Of a DNA stretch of 5,065 nucleotides, positions 1 through 5,065 are shown piece by piece. A program made the position numbers and the translations under genes. The stretch is from GCA-2733415 sp964608925 (GTDB lineage Bacteria > Bacteroidota > Bacteroidia > Flavobacteriales > Flavobacteriaceae). The notes beneath the pieces were generated by a model. It searched no databases and was not told where the DNA came from. It saw nothing but the letters and a program-made list of their open reading frames with translations. Within the stretch, counting starts at the first letter, position 1, and the number at the start of each line of letters is the position of its first letter. Location of the stretch: NCBI GenBank assembly GCA_964608925.1, contig CAZSQD010000168.1, positions 1 to 5,065 on the forward strand. The letters run 5' to 3'.

Positions 1-52
1 CCGACCCCCTCGGTGTAAACGAGGTGCTCTGAACCAACTGAGCTAATTGCCC
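1..52 (-). tRNA. tRNA-Val (UAC), 3' end outside the window
   Basis: This is the 5' two-thirds of a second tRNA-Val gene, identical over all 52 visible bases to the complete copy at 149-223 (offset 171). Read on the minus strand it contains the acceptor 5' strand GGGCAAT, the D-arm, the anticodon arm CCTCG-TTTACAC-CGAGG with anticodon TAC, the variable loop and the first two bases of the T-stem, then runs off the window. It is the downstream gene of the tandem array and presumably shares the transcript started near 305. Whether the missing 3' part is intact cannot be seen. Confidence 0.93.
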
Positions 53-71
53 TAAAACTTGTTTAGGTTTT

Positions 72-110
72 TGAACCATCCCGATAGTTATCAGGAGAGC
101 TAATTGCCCT
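72..110 (-). repeat. tRNA-Val 5' fragment with palindrome in the D-arm, copy A
   Basis: On the minus strand this starts like tRNA-Val (AGGGCAATTAGCT at 110-98) and ends with the tRNA D-loop segment TGGTTCA (78-72). Between them the normal four bases CAGT are replaced by about 19 bases containing an imperfect palindrome at 79-96. No anticodon arm, T-arm or 3' acceptor strand follows, so it cannot make a tRNA. It differs from copy B at three positions, all in or next to the palindrome. It lies between the two tRNA-Val genes, 20 bases before the 5' end of the second one. Confidence 0.8.
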
Positions 111-123
111 AATTTTATTTTTA

Positions 124-145
124 AATCCTTTTTAGGTTAAGGATT
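124..145 (-). other. Hairpin just after the tRNA-Val 3' end
   Basis: A 7-bp perfect stem (aatcctt 124-130 with aaggatt 139-145) with an 8-base loop begins 3 bases beyond the discriminator base of the complete tRNA-Val. No T-run follows on the minus strand, so it is not an intrinsic terminator. It is more likely to mark the 3' trailer that is cleaved when the tandem tRNA precursor is processed. That role is inferred from position only. Confidence 0.4.
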
Positions 146-148
146 ATG

Positions 149-223
149 TGGGCAATGAGGGATTCGAACCCCCGACCCCCTCGGTGTAAACGAGGTGCTC
201 TGAACCAACTGAGCTAATTGCCC
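149..223 (-). tRNA. tRNA-Val (UAC), complete
   Basis: The 75-base gene folds as a full cloverleaf. The acceptor stem is GGGCAAT/ATTGCCC (223-217 with 156-150), and the D-stem GCTC/GAGC closes a loop holding the conserved GG. The anticodon stem is CCTCG/CGAGG with loop TTTACAC, the variable loop GGGTC, and the T-stem GGGGG/CCCTC (one G-U pair) with loop TTCGAAT. The discriminator is A at 149. The anticodon TAC reads GUA and, with wobble, other valine codons. The bases after the discriminator read CA rather than CCA, so CCA must be added after transcription. It lies between a tRNA fragment upstream (234-275) and another downstream (72-110), downstream of the promoter at 311-340. Confidence 0.97.
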
Positions 224-233
224 TATTTAAAAA

Positions 234-275
234 CTCTGAACCATCCCGATAATTATCGGGAAAGCTAATTGCCCT
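234..275 (-). repeat. tRNA-Val 5' fragment with palindrome in the D-arm, copy B
   Basis: On the minus strand the element begins AGGGCAATTAGCT (275-263), exactly the tRNA-Val 5' end, and finishes TGGTTCAGAG (243-234), exactly the tRNA D-loop and part of the second D-stem strand. The four tRNA bases CAGT are replaced by T plus the perfect 18-base palindrome at 244-261. Everything 3' of the D-arm is absent, so it is not a functional tRNA. It is the first element of the tRNA transcript, about 30 bases after the predicted start, and ends 10 bases before the complete tRNA-Val. It may be a tRNA copy disrupted by a palindromic repeat, or a structured leader. Confidence 0.82.
244..261. repeat. Perfect 18-base palindrome (hairpin)
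   Basis: The sequence tcccgataattatcggga is its own reverse complement. The related copy at 79-96 has two changes inside the palindrome. There, on the minus (transcribed) strand, one changed pair becomes a T-G wobble, while on the plus strand it is a C-A mismatch. From memory, palindromes of the form TCCCGATAnnTATCGGGA recur between genes in flavobacterial genomes, which would make this an interspersed repeat rather than tRNA sequence. That could not be checked here. Confidence 0.7.
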
Positions 276-310
276 AATTTAATAGGTTGCATTCATTACG
301 ATTGCGGATG

Positions 311-340
311 CAAATATAACATCTATTTTTAAGTTAACAA
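311..340 (-). promoter_or_regulatory. Bacteroidetes-type promoter of the tRNA-Val array
   Basis: On the minus strand TATATTTG (318-311) matches the Bacteroidetes -7 consensus TAnnTTTG in full, and TTG (340-338) lies 19 bases upstream as the -33 element. Transcription should start near 307-303, about 30 bases before the first tRNA-derived fragment at 275. The -33 element lies 18 bases past the folC stop codon, so the tRNA array has its own promoter immediately behind the operon. Confidence 0.8.
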
Positions 341-358
341 CTTTTTTATTGTGATTTT

Positions 359-1570
359 TTATAAAATTTCTGCTACTACAAAAGTACTACCCCCTACGTA
401 AATAAAATCCGCTAATTTTGCATGTAATTTCGCTACCCGTAACGCCTCATTTACAGATTTATAGGCTTCACCATTTAATCCGTACGCTATAGCTTTTTCT
501 TTTAACTCAGCAACAGGCAATGCTCTAAAAATATTGGGTTGACAAAAATAATAAATGGCATTTTTGGGGAATAGTGGCAATATTGACACTAAATCTTTAT
601 CTGAAACTACGCCTAAAACAATATGTAATTGCGCATATTTTTGTTGCTTCAGCTGCTTCATGGTAAGTAACAACCCTTCTGTATTATGTGCTGTATCACA
701 AACTAATGTTGGATTTTGTTGCAAAACTTGCCAACGCCCTAATAATTGTGTGTTTTTAACCACGTTTTGCAGTCCGTTACTAATTTGCTTTTCCGAAATA
801 GAAAACTCACTTAAACTATGTAATGTAGCTACTACTCCTTTTATGTTTTTTTGCTGATAATCTCCTAGTAAATCCGTTGCATACTGCTGTGTTACAATTT
901 TATCTGCAAAAACAATTTTAGCCTTTTCTTTTTTCGCTTTAGCGATGAAAATTAGTTTTGTTTCTGATTGTGTCTCGCTAATAATTACAGGGACTCCTTT
1001 TTTTATAATTCCCGCTTTTTCCGAAGCAATTTGTTTTAATGTATTTCCTAAAAATGCAGTATGATCAATTCCAATATTGGTAATTAAAGACGCTATTGGA
1101 GTAATGATATTAGTAGAATCTAACCGCCCACCTAAACCGACTTCTATTATAGCGATATCTACTTTTTTCTTTACAAAATAATCAAAAGCCATACCTACTG
1201 TCATTTCAAAAAACGACAACTGATTTTCTTTAAAAAAAATACGATGCTTTTTAATAAATTGAATTACATATTGCTTGGAAACATCTTTTCCATTCAGTTT
1301 TATACGCTCTCTAAAATCTTTTAAATGCGGGGAAGTGTACAAACCTACCTGATAACCTGCTTCTTGTAAAACCGAAGCTAGCATGTGGCTGGATGACCCT
1401 TTACCATTTGTACCCGCAACATGAATAGTCTTGAATTTTAAATGCGGATTTCCTAAATATTTAGATAATTTAATAATGTTAGACAAATCGGTTTTATATG
1501 CCGATTTACCTATTTTTTGATAGGCTGGTAATTGATTAAACAACCAATCTAAAGTTTGTTGATACGTCAT
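359..1570 (-). CDS. folC: Bifunctional folylpolyglutamate synthase / dihydrofolate synthase
   Basis: FolC ligates glutamate to dihydropteroate to form dihydrofolate, and adds further glutamates to reduced folates. It uses ATP and acts in the cytoplasm. The 403-residue product has the Mur-ligase-like layout: the P-loop GTNGKGS at 53-59, YTSPHL at 78-83, IIEVGLGGRLDSTN at 141-154, ITNIGIDH at 163-170, and SEKAGI at 183-188 with the lysine that is carbamylated in the family. The C-terminal domain has DTAHN at 292-296, where many homologues have DGAHN, and a GVVSDKD loop at 320-326. Length is slightly short of the usual 420-430 but all motifs are present. The ATG begins 8 bases after the tonB stop, so folC is the last gene of the exbB-exbD-tonB operon. 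No Shine-Dalgarno sequence or downstream intrinsic terminator is visible. The match to the family is very clear; which of the two reactions dominates in the cell is not known from sequence. Confidence 0.96.
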   Translation of the reverse strand: MTYQQTLDWLFNQLPAYQKIGKSAYKTDLSNIIKLSKYLGNPHLKFKTIHVAGTNGKGSSSHMLASVLQEAGYQVGLYTSPHLKDFRERIKLNGKDVSKQYVIQFIKKHRIFFKENQLSFFEMTVGMAFDYFVKKKVDIAIIEVGLGGRLDSTNIITPIASLITNIGIDHTAFLGNTLKQIASEKAGIIKKGVPVIISETQSETKLIFIAKAKKEKAKIVFADKIVTQQYATDLLGDYQQKNIKGVVATLHSLSEFSISEKQISNGLQNVVKNTQLLGRWQVLQQNPTLVCDTAHNTEGLLLTMKQLKQQKYAQLHIVLGVVSDKDLVSILPLFPKNAIYYFCQPNIFRALPVAELKEKAIAYGLNGEAYKSVNEALRVAKLHAKLADFIYVGGSTFVVAEIL

Positions 1571-1578
1571 TCGGTATT

Positions 1579-2493
1579 TTAATGCAAACTAAAATTATAA
1601 ATAATTTTACCTACTTGCTTTTCAGGCGCATTTGCTGCCGATTGCCACTTGGTATTTAAAGCCGCTTTTTTAGCTTGATCTAACAAACATTTTTCGGTAG
1701 TAGTGCTGCCTTTTGCTCCTGGAGTTGCCGAAATTACTTTCCCTTCTCTATTTACTTTTATGGCTACAACTACGCGCCCTTCTTTTTGACATAAATAATC
1801 TGGTATTGGTCTACGCAAAGGTAAACGGCCAATTAAATTATAATTACCACCACTTCCATTACCTGGATTGGTATAATAATCTGGAGCGTTGGGGTCACCA
1901 TTTTCATTTCCTTTATCACCGTTTTCATTATCATCTCCTTCACTGCCGTTTGAGGACCCTGTTGTTGCAGGCCCATTCAATACATTTAATAAGGCATTTT
2001 CTGTTGATGCATCTGGTTTTGGAGGCGCGGTATTTGGTTTTGGCGTTGTTACGGTTTCTGTAACTGTTGGTTTTTTTGGGGTTTCCGTAACAGGTTTTGG
2101 TTCTTCTACAGGTTTTACTTCTTCTACAGGAACTTCCGTTGGCATTTCTGAAGTTTCAATAACAGGTACATCTTCCGTAGTGTCTTCTGTAATTACATCT
2201 TCTGTAGGGGTTTCTACAACTTCTTCTACTGGCGGGGTTTCTTCTACAACTTCCTCAACAACCTCTTCTGGCGTTTCTGCAGCATTGGGTTGCATTTCTA
2301 TAGGCTCCGTAGTTTGATTATCTCCTTGACCTGTATCTGTAGTCCCAAAATTAACTTCCATACCATATTCTTCTGGCGGATCTTGGTACGTAAAAGCGGT
2401 ATGAAAAAACATCCACAAAAATAAAATAAACAGCGTAAGTGCTGTTAAAATAGCTGCACGCTTTTCATTTTCGTCTTTAAATATTTTTTTCAT
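1579..2493 (-). CDS. tonB: TonB family energy transducer
   Basis: This 304-residue protein is a TonB homologue that should pass energy from the ExbB-ExbD motor to TonB-dependent outer-membrane receptors. It has a short basic cytoplasmic N-terminus, one membrane segment at about 12-33, and an extended periplasmic stretch at about 63-165 rich in Glu, Pro, Thr and Val. A Gly/Asn/Asp linker follows at about 174-219, then the C-terminal TonB domain at about 221-304 (GRVVVAIKVNREGKV at 239-253). Cysteines at 235 and 269 bracket that domain's core and could form a disulfide; from memory similar cysteines occur in other Bacteroidetes TonB proteins. The spacer is acidic, unlike the Pro-Lys stretch of E. 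coli TonB. The start is supported by a strong Shine-Dalgarno sequence and by the membrane segment placed just after it. Its position after exbB and exbD supports TonB rather than an unrelated TolA-like protein, though the receptor partners are unknown. Confidence 0.92.
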   Translation of the reverse strand: MKKIFKDENEKRAAILTALTLFILFLWMFFHTAFTYQDPPEEYGMEVNFGTTDTGQGDNQTTEPIEMQPNAAETPEEVVEEVVEETPPVEEVVETPTEDVITEDTTEDVPVIETSEMPTEVPVEEVKPVEEPKPVTETPKKPTVTETVTTPKPNTAPPKPDASTENALLNVLNGPATTGSSNGSEGDDNENGDKGNENGDPNAPDYYTNPGNGSGGNYNLIGRLPLRRPIPDYLCQKEGRVVVAIKVNREGKVISATPGAKGSTTTEKCLLDQAKKAALNTKWQSAANAPEKQVGKIIYNFSLH

Positions 2494-2498
2494 AATAA

Positions 2499-2504
2499 CT
2501 CCTT
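2499..2504 (-). promoter_or_regulatory. Strong Shine-Dalgarno site for tonB
   Basis: AAGGAG lies 5 bases before the tonB ATG, at the end of a run of nine A residues (2511-2503). This is the clearest ribosome-binding site in the window; folC and exbB have none, as is common in Bacteroidetes. It fixes the tonB start. Confidence 0.65.
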
Positions 2505-2525
2505 TTTTTTTGAATAGTTGTAAAT

Positions 2526-2541
2526 CTCAAGTGTGCTTGAG
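2526..2541 (-). other. Hairpin in the exbD-tonB gap
   Basis: ctcaag and cttgag form a 6-bp perfect stem around a 4-base loop, 15 bases after the exbD stop and 22 bases before the tonB Shine-Dalgarno site. No T-run follows on the minus strand, so it is not a terminator. It may act as an mRNA processing or stability element between the two genes; this role is inferred. Confidence 0.4.
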
Positions 2542-2556
2542 CAAACAATTATTGAT

Positions 2557-2949
2557 TTATTTTGACCGTACCGCTAAAGTTGATTTTATTTTATTTCTAT
2601 TGGCTATATCCATTACAAATACAAAATCTTTCATTTGTACCGTTTCTTCTGCACGCAATAAGATACTTGGTTTTTCAACCCCATTTAATTCTTTTAAAAT
2701 ATAAGTTTCTAATTGTGCTTTAGGTACTTTTTTACGATCTACATAGTACTCTAAATTTTTAGTTACACTTACTGCTAAACTTTTAGATTGTGTGGTTTTT
2801 CCTCCTGATTTTGGTAACAATAAATCAATAGCGTTTGCAGATACTAATGTTGATGCAATCATGAAAAATACCAATAATAAGAATACAATATCGGTCATTG
2901 ATGACATATTGAATTCTGGCGTTACTTTATTTCTTCCTCTAATATTCAT
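2557..2949 (-). CDS. exbD: ExbD family proton-channel subunit of the TonB motor
   Basis: ExbD sits with ExbB in the inner membrane and couples the proton gradient to TonB. The 130-residue product has a short cytoplasmic N-terminus and a single membrane helix at about 20-38, starting MTDIVFLLLVFFMI. Asp20 matches the essential membrane aspartate of the ExbD/TolR family. A periplasmic domain of about 90 residues follows. The length is near the usual 130-150. It lies between exbB and tonB, 63 bases before tonB. The gap before it is unusually long at 128 bases and carries an inverted repeat pair. A weak AGGA sequence about 10 bases before the ATG falls inside the end of that repeat. TolR is the main alternative, but the tonB gene downstream favours ExbD. 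Confidence 0.94.
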   Translation of the reverse strand: MNIRGRNKVTPEFNMSSMTDIVFLLLVFFMIASTLVSANAIDLLLPKSGGKTTQSKSLAVSVTKNLEYYVDRKKVPKAQLETYILKELNGVEKPSILLRAEETVQMKDFVFVMDIANRNKIKSTLAVRSK

Positions 2950-2954
2950 AATAA

Positions 2955-2983
2955 GTCCATCCTATCCTTCCCGAAGGGAAGGG
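2955..2983 (-). repeat. Palindromic interspersed repeat, left arm
   Basis: On the minus strand this reads as a hairpin (CCTTCCC-TTC-GGGAAGG, 2982-2966, 7-bp stem) followed by the tail ATAGGATGGAC. It is an inverted copy of the element at 3049-3077: about 22 of 28 positions agree when one is reverse-complemented, allowing one gap. Its tail ends 5 bases before the exbD start codon. Confidence 0.75.
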
Positions 2984-3048
2984 AACTAATAATGGAATTG
3001 TTCGTTATTTATGTTTTTACTTTCATTTTGTCACTTATACTTGCGGTT

Positions 3049-3077
3049 TCTTCCCTTTGGGAAGACGGAAGATGGGC
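3049..3077 (+). repeat. Palindromic interspersed repeat, right arm
   Basis: On the plus strand this reads as a hairpin (tcttccc-ttt-gggaaga, 3049-3065, 7-bp stem) followed by the tail CGGAAGATGGGC. It pairs with the oppositely oriented copy at 2955-2983, and the two tails point outward towards exbB and exbD. The tail abuts the exbB stop codon directly. Confidence 0.75.
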
Positions 3078-3776
3078 TTAAGCTGGTTCATTTAATAAAT
3101 CGAAAAATTCTAACGAATTGGCTTCCATTTTATAAATAATTTTATCGGTTTTTACAACAATATGATTGTATGCCATATAAGCTACAATACCTACTACTAA
3201 ACCTGCAACGGTTGTTGTCATTGCAGTATATAAACCACCTGCTAATGTTTTAATATCAATATTACCTCCTGAATTTGCAATCTCAAATATGGATATAATC
3301 ATACCAATAACCGTACCCAAAAACCCAATCATAGGTGCTACACCAGATATGGTTGCTAAAACACTTACGTTTTTTTCAAGCTTATAAATTTCTAATCGCC
3401 CTGCATTTTCTATTGCGGTATGAATGTCTTCTAAAGGTTTCCCAATACGTGAAATTCCTTTTGCTATTAATGCTGATACTGGCGATTTATCTTGTGCGCA
3501 AAGTAATGTTGCAGCTTCCATTTTTCCTTCAGAAACATGATCTTTTATTTGATTCATAAAATTCTCATCTACTTTAGATGCTGATTTTATAGCTAATAAG
3601 CGTTCAAAATAAATGTACAAGGCTACGGCTAATAATAACACCAAAATACCGATAATAATTTGCCCTCCCAAGCCACCTTCTTTTACCAAATTGATAATAG
3701 ATAGTGTTTTTTGCTCTACTTGCTCTAAATTTTCACCTTCTAATTGTTGTACTGCTTCCTGAATTGTTAATGACAT
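3078..3776 (-). CDS. exbB: MotA/TolQ/ExbB family proton-channel protein
   Basis: ExbB forms the inner-membrane oligomer that, with ExbD, conducts protons and drives TonB. The 232-residue product has an N-terminal amphipathic stretch and three predicted membrane helices at about 38-58, 139-166 and 178-205. A cytoplasmic domain lies between the first and second. The family signature is clear: APMIGFLGTVIGMI at 147-160 and the threonine-rich AMTTTVAGLVVGI at 185-197, which line the channel in characterised homologues. It is the first gene of the operon, lying after the terminator of nhaD. The ATG at 3776 gives a complete family N-terminus without a Shine-Dalgarno sequence. TolQ is the alternative name, but the exbD and tonB genes downstream make ExbB the better call. 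Confidence 0.95.
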   Translation of the reverse strand: MSLTIQEAVQQLEGENLEQVEQKTLSIINLVKEGGLGGQIIIGILVLLLAVALYIYFERLLAIKSASKVDENFMNQIKDHVSEGKMEAATLLCAQDKSPVSALIAKGISRIGKPLEDIHTAIENAGRLEIYKLEKNVSVLATISGVAPMIGFLGTVIGMIISIFEIANSGGNIDIKTLAGGLYTAMTTTVAGLVVGIVAYMAYNHIVVKTDKIIYKMEANSLEFFDLLNEPA

Positions 3777-3863
3777 AAATATGCTGTTTTTGTATGATTT
3801 GTAAAATATATAAACGAAAATACAAATAGTAAATTGTTTTTGTATTAAAATTTATTAAAAAAT
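3777..3863 (-). promoter_or_regulatory. Probable promoter region of the exbB operon (elements not resolved)
   Basis: The 87 bases between the nhaD terminator and the exbB start are almost entirely A and T and must hold the promoter if the terminator works. I see only weak candidates: TATATTTT (3810-3803) matches the -7 consensus except its last base, but the nearest upstream TTG (3825-3823) is only 12 bases away, which is too close. The only TTTG, in TTTACTATTTG, lacks a correctly spaced TA. No Fur box could be recognised. Confidence 0.4.
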
Positions 3864-3895
3864 AAAAAAACCACTCGATTAGGAGTGGTTTTTTT
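3864..3895. terminator. Bidirectional intrinsic terminator after nhaD
   Basis: A 6-bp GC-containing stem (ccactc 3871-3876 with gagtgg 3883-3888) closes a 6-base loop. It is flanked by seven A residues on one side and seven T residues on the other, which extend the stem and give a T-run on either strand. On the minus strand it lies 20 bases past the nhaD stop, so it should end nhaD transcription and separate it from the exbB operon. Confidence 0.92.
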
Positions 3896-3915
3896 ATTAT
3901 GCATTTTATACGTTT

Positions 3916-5065
3916 TTATAAGGATTCCATAAATAATAATACCACATATCCAACTACAAAACCAATTGCTGCTAACCATGTTATTTTTTTAAAATACCAA
4001 ATAAAATCTATTTTTTCCATACCCATTGCGGCAACTCCTGCTGCAGAACCAATAATTAACATACTTCCTCCTGTTCCTGCTGCATAGGCTATTAAATGCC
4101 ATAATGAAGCGTCCATTGGAGCGGTATACATCCCCATTGACGCAGCAACTAATGGCACATTGTCAATAATTGCAGATAACACCCCTAATAAAAGAATAAC
4201 AATATCTTGATTAGGAATGGCGTTATTTAAAATTTCTGCTAAATAACGTAAGGTACCTACTTGTTCACCAGCTGCTGTTACACCATAAACTAATGTTTCT
4301 AATGCTGCTACTGCCATTAAAATACCTAAAAAGAATAAAATACTTGACATTTCAATTCTTGATAAAGCTTTATGCGGTGAATATAAATGTTTTCTTTCTT
4401 CTGAGAAATCTTCTTCAGGGTGTATATACTCTGAAACTAACCAAACTACTCCTAAACCAAGCATCATACCTATATATGGAGGCAATTGTGTAATTGTCTT
4501 AAAAATAGGAACAAAAACAATCATTCCGAGTCCTAAAAACAACATTTTTTTACTACTTAATAATCGGTGTCCTTCTTCATCATCATCTTTAACATCAACA
4601 TCTATATTTCCTTGAAATGCAGGTAAAAAACTTGCAATTAAAACAGGTATTGTCATAGAAATTATAGACGGAAGTATTAATCGTTCTACTAAATGAGCAG
4701 CAGACACACGTTTACCTATCCAAAGCATTGTAGTGGTTACGTCACCAATTGGTGACCAAGCTCCTCCTGCATTTGCAGCAATAACTATTAAACCTGCAAA
4801 CCACAAACGATCTTCTCTTTTAGTTACTAACTTTCTTAAAAGTGTTATTAGTACTATTGTGGCAGTTAAATTATCAATAATTGCAGATAAAACAAAAGCT
4901 AATATTGCCATTATCCATAATAACTTCTTTTTGCTTTTTGCTTTTATCCAGCTTTTTATAACATCAAAACCTTTGTGTAAATCAATAATTTCCACAATGG
5001 TCATAGCGCCTATTAAAAATACTAAAATCTCTGCTGTTTTTCCTAAATGGTGTAGCAGTAAATTA
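3916..5065 (-). CDS. nhaD: NhaD-type Na+/H+ antiporter, 5' end outside the window
   Basis: NhaD exchanges cytoplasmic Na+ (or Li+) for protons across the inner membrane and belongs to the ion transporter superfamily. The reading frame stays open for 20 codons above the ATG at 5004, encoding AEILVFLIGA directly before MTIVEIID, a typical NhaD stretch, so that ATG is an internal methionine. Judging from homologues, roughly 80 residues are missing. Counting from that methionine, SAIIDN occurs twice (40-45 and 277-282), marking the two structural halves. The conserved GGAWSPIGD (80-88) follows the first and GTGGSMLIIGSAAG (310-323) the second. About ten hydrophobic segments are visible, with an acidic loop at 137-145 (DVKDDDEEG). 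The gene ends at a strong terminator and is therefore separate from the exbB operon. An arsenite or citrate permease relative is the alternative, but the motifs favour NhaD. Salt tolerance would fit a marine host, which is inference. Confidence 0.93.
   Translation of the reverse strand, partial: NLLLHHLGKTAEILVFLIGAMTIVEIIDLHKGFDVIKSWIKAKSKKKLLWIMAILAFVLSAIIDNLTATIVLITLLRKLVTKREDRLWFAGLIVIAANAGGAWSPIGDVTTTMLWIGKRVSAAHLVERLILPSIISMTIPVLIASFLPAFQGNIDVDVKDDDEEGHRLLSSKKMLFLGLGMIVFVPIFKTITQLPPYIGMMLGLGVVWLVSEYIHPEEDFSEERKHLYSPHKALSRIEMSSILFFLGILMAVAALETLVYGVTAAGEQVGTLRYLAEILNNAIPNQDIVILLLGVLSAIIDNVPLVAASMGMYTAPMDASLWHLIAYAAGTGGSMLIIGSAAGVAAMGMEKIDFIWYFKKITWLAAIGFVVGYVVLLFMESL

Noticed and set aside
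72..275. Reading the tRNA-like fragments as additional tRNA genes or a CRISPR-like array
   Set aside because: They lack anticodon and T arms, and there are only two copies separated by a tRNA gene, without regular spacers.
331..350. AAGTT/AACTT inverted repeat with a T-run as a folC terminator
   Set aside because: The 5-bp stem is only A-T rich with one G-C pair, and the T-run follows it on the plus strand, not on the strand folC is transcribed from. The same bases contain the -33 element of the tRNA promoter.
555..857. Open frame of 100 codons on the plus strand
   Set aside because: It is wholly antisense to the well-conserved folC gene and its product resembles nothing I recognise.
1889..2317. 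Open frame of 142 codons on the plus strand, rich in Ser, Thr, Gly and Val
   Set aside because: It is the antisense of the repetitive Glu/Pro/Thr region of tonB, where biased codons keep the opposite strand free of stops. It has no recognisable domain.
3821..3844. tacaaa/tttgta inverted repeat as an operator of the exbB operon
   Set aside because: Six A-T-rich base pairs separated by 12 bases are expected by chance in so AT-rich a leader, and it does not match a known Fur box.
3916..5004. nhaD as a complete 362-residue gene starting at 5004
   Set aside because: The frame is open to the window edge and the upstream codons encode conserved NhaD sequence, so the gene is cut by the window and not naturally short.

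Overview
The window looks like chromosome from a member of the Flavobacteriia (Bacteroidetes). It is AT-rich and has a textbook Bacteroidetes promoter (TTG, 19 bases, TAnnTTTG). Most genes lack a clear Shine-Dalgarno sequence, and the order exbB-exbD-tonB-folC is familiar from this class. Every gene I can support lies on the minus strand, so transcription runs from the high-coordinate end to the low one. The species cannot be named from this sequence.

Layout in transcription order. (1) 5065-3916: an NhaD-type Na+/H+ antiporter whose 5' end lies outside the window, closed by a strong intrinsic terminator at 3864-3895. (2) 3863-3777: an 87-base AT-rich leader that must hold the promoter of the next operon. 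(3) 3776-359: exbB, exbD, tonB and folC. ExbB and ExbD form the proton-driven motor in the inner membrane and TonB carries its force to outer-membrane transporters. FolC is a cytoplasmic folate enzyme that shares the transcript, starting 8 bases after the tonB stop. (4) 340-311: a promoter 18 bases after the folC stop that starts a tRNA transcript. (5) 275-1: a tandem array with one complete tRNA-Val(UAC), a second cut by the window edge, and before each of them a tRNA-Val 5' fragment whose D-arm is replaced by an 18-base palindrome.

The protein genes look ordinary and intact apart from the edge truncation of nhaD. The unusual material is between genes. One item is the palindrome-bearing tRNA fragments alternating with real tRNA genes. 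The other is a pair of inverted, hairpin-forming repeats of about 28 bases that fill the two ends of the 128-base exbB-exbD gap, arranged like a REPIN or small MITE. I did not find a convincing new multi-gene system here.
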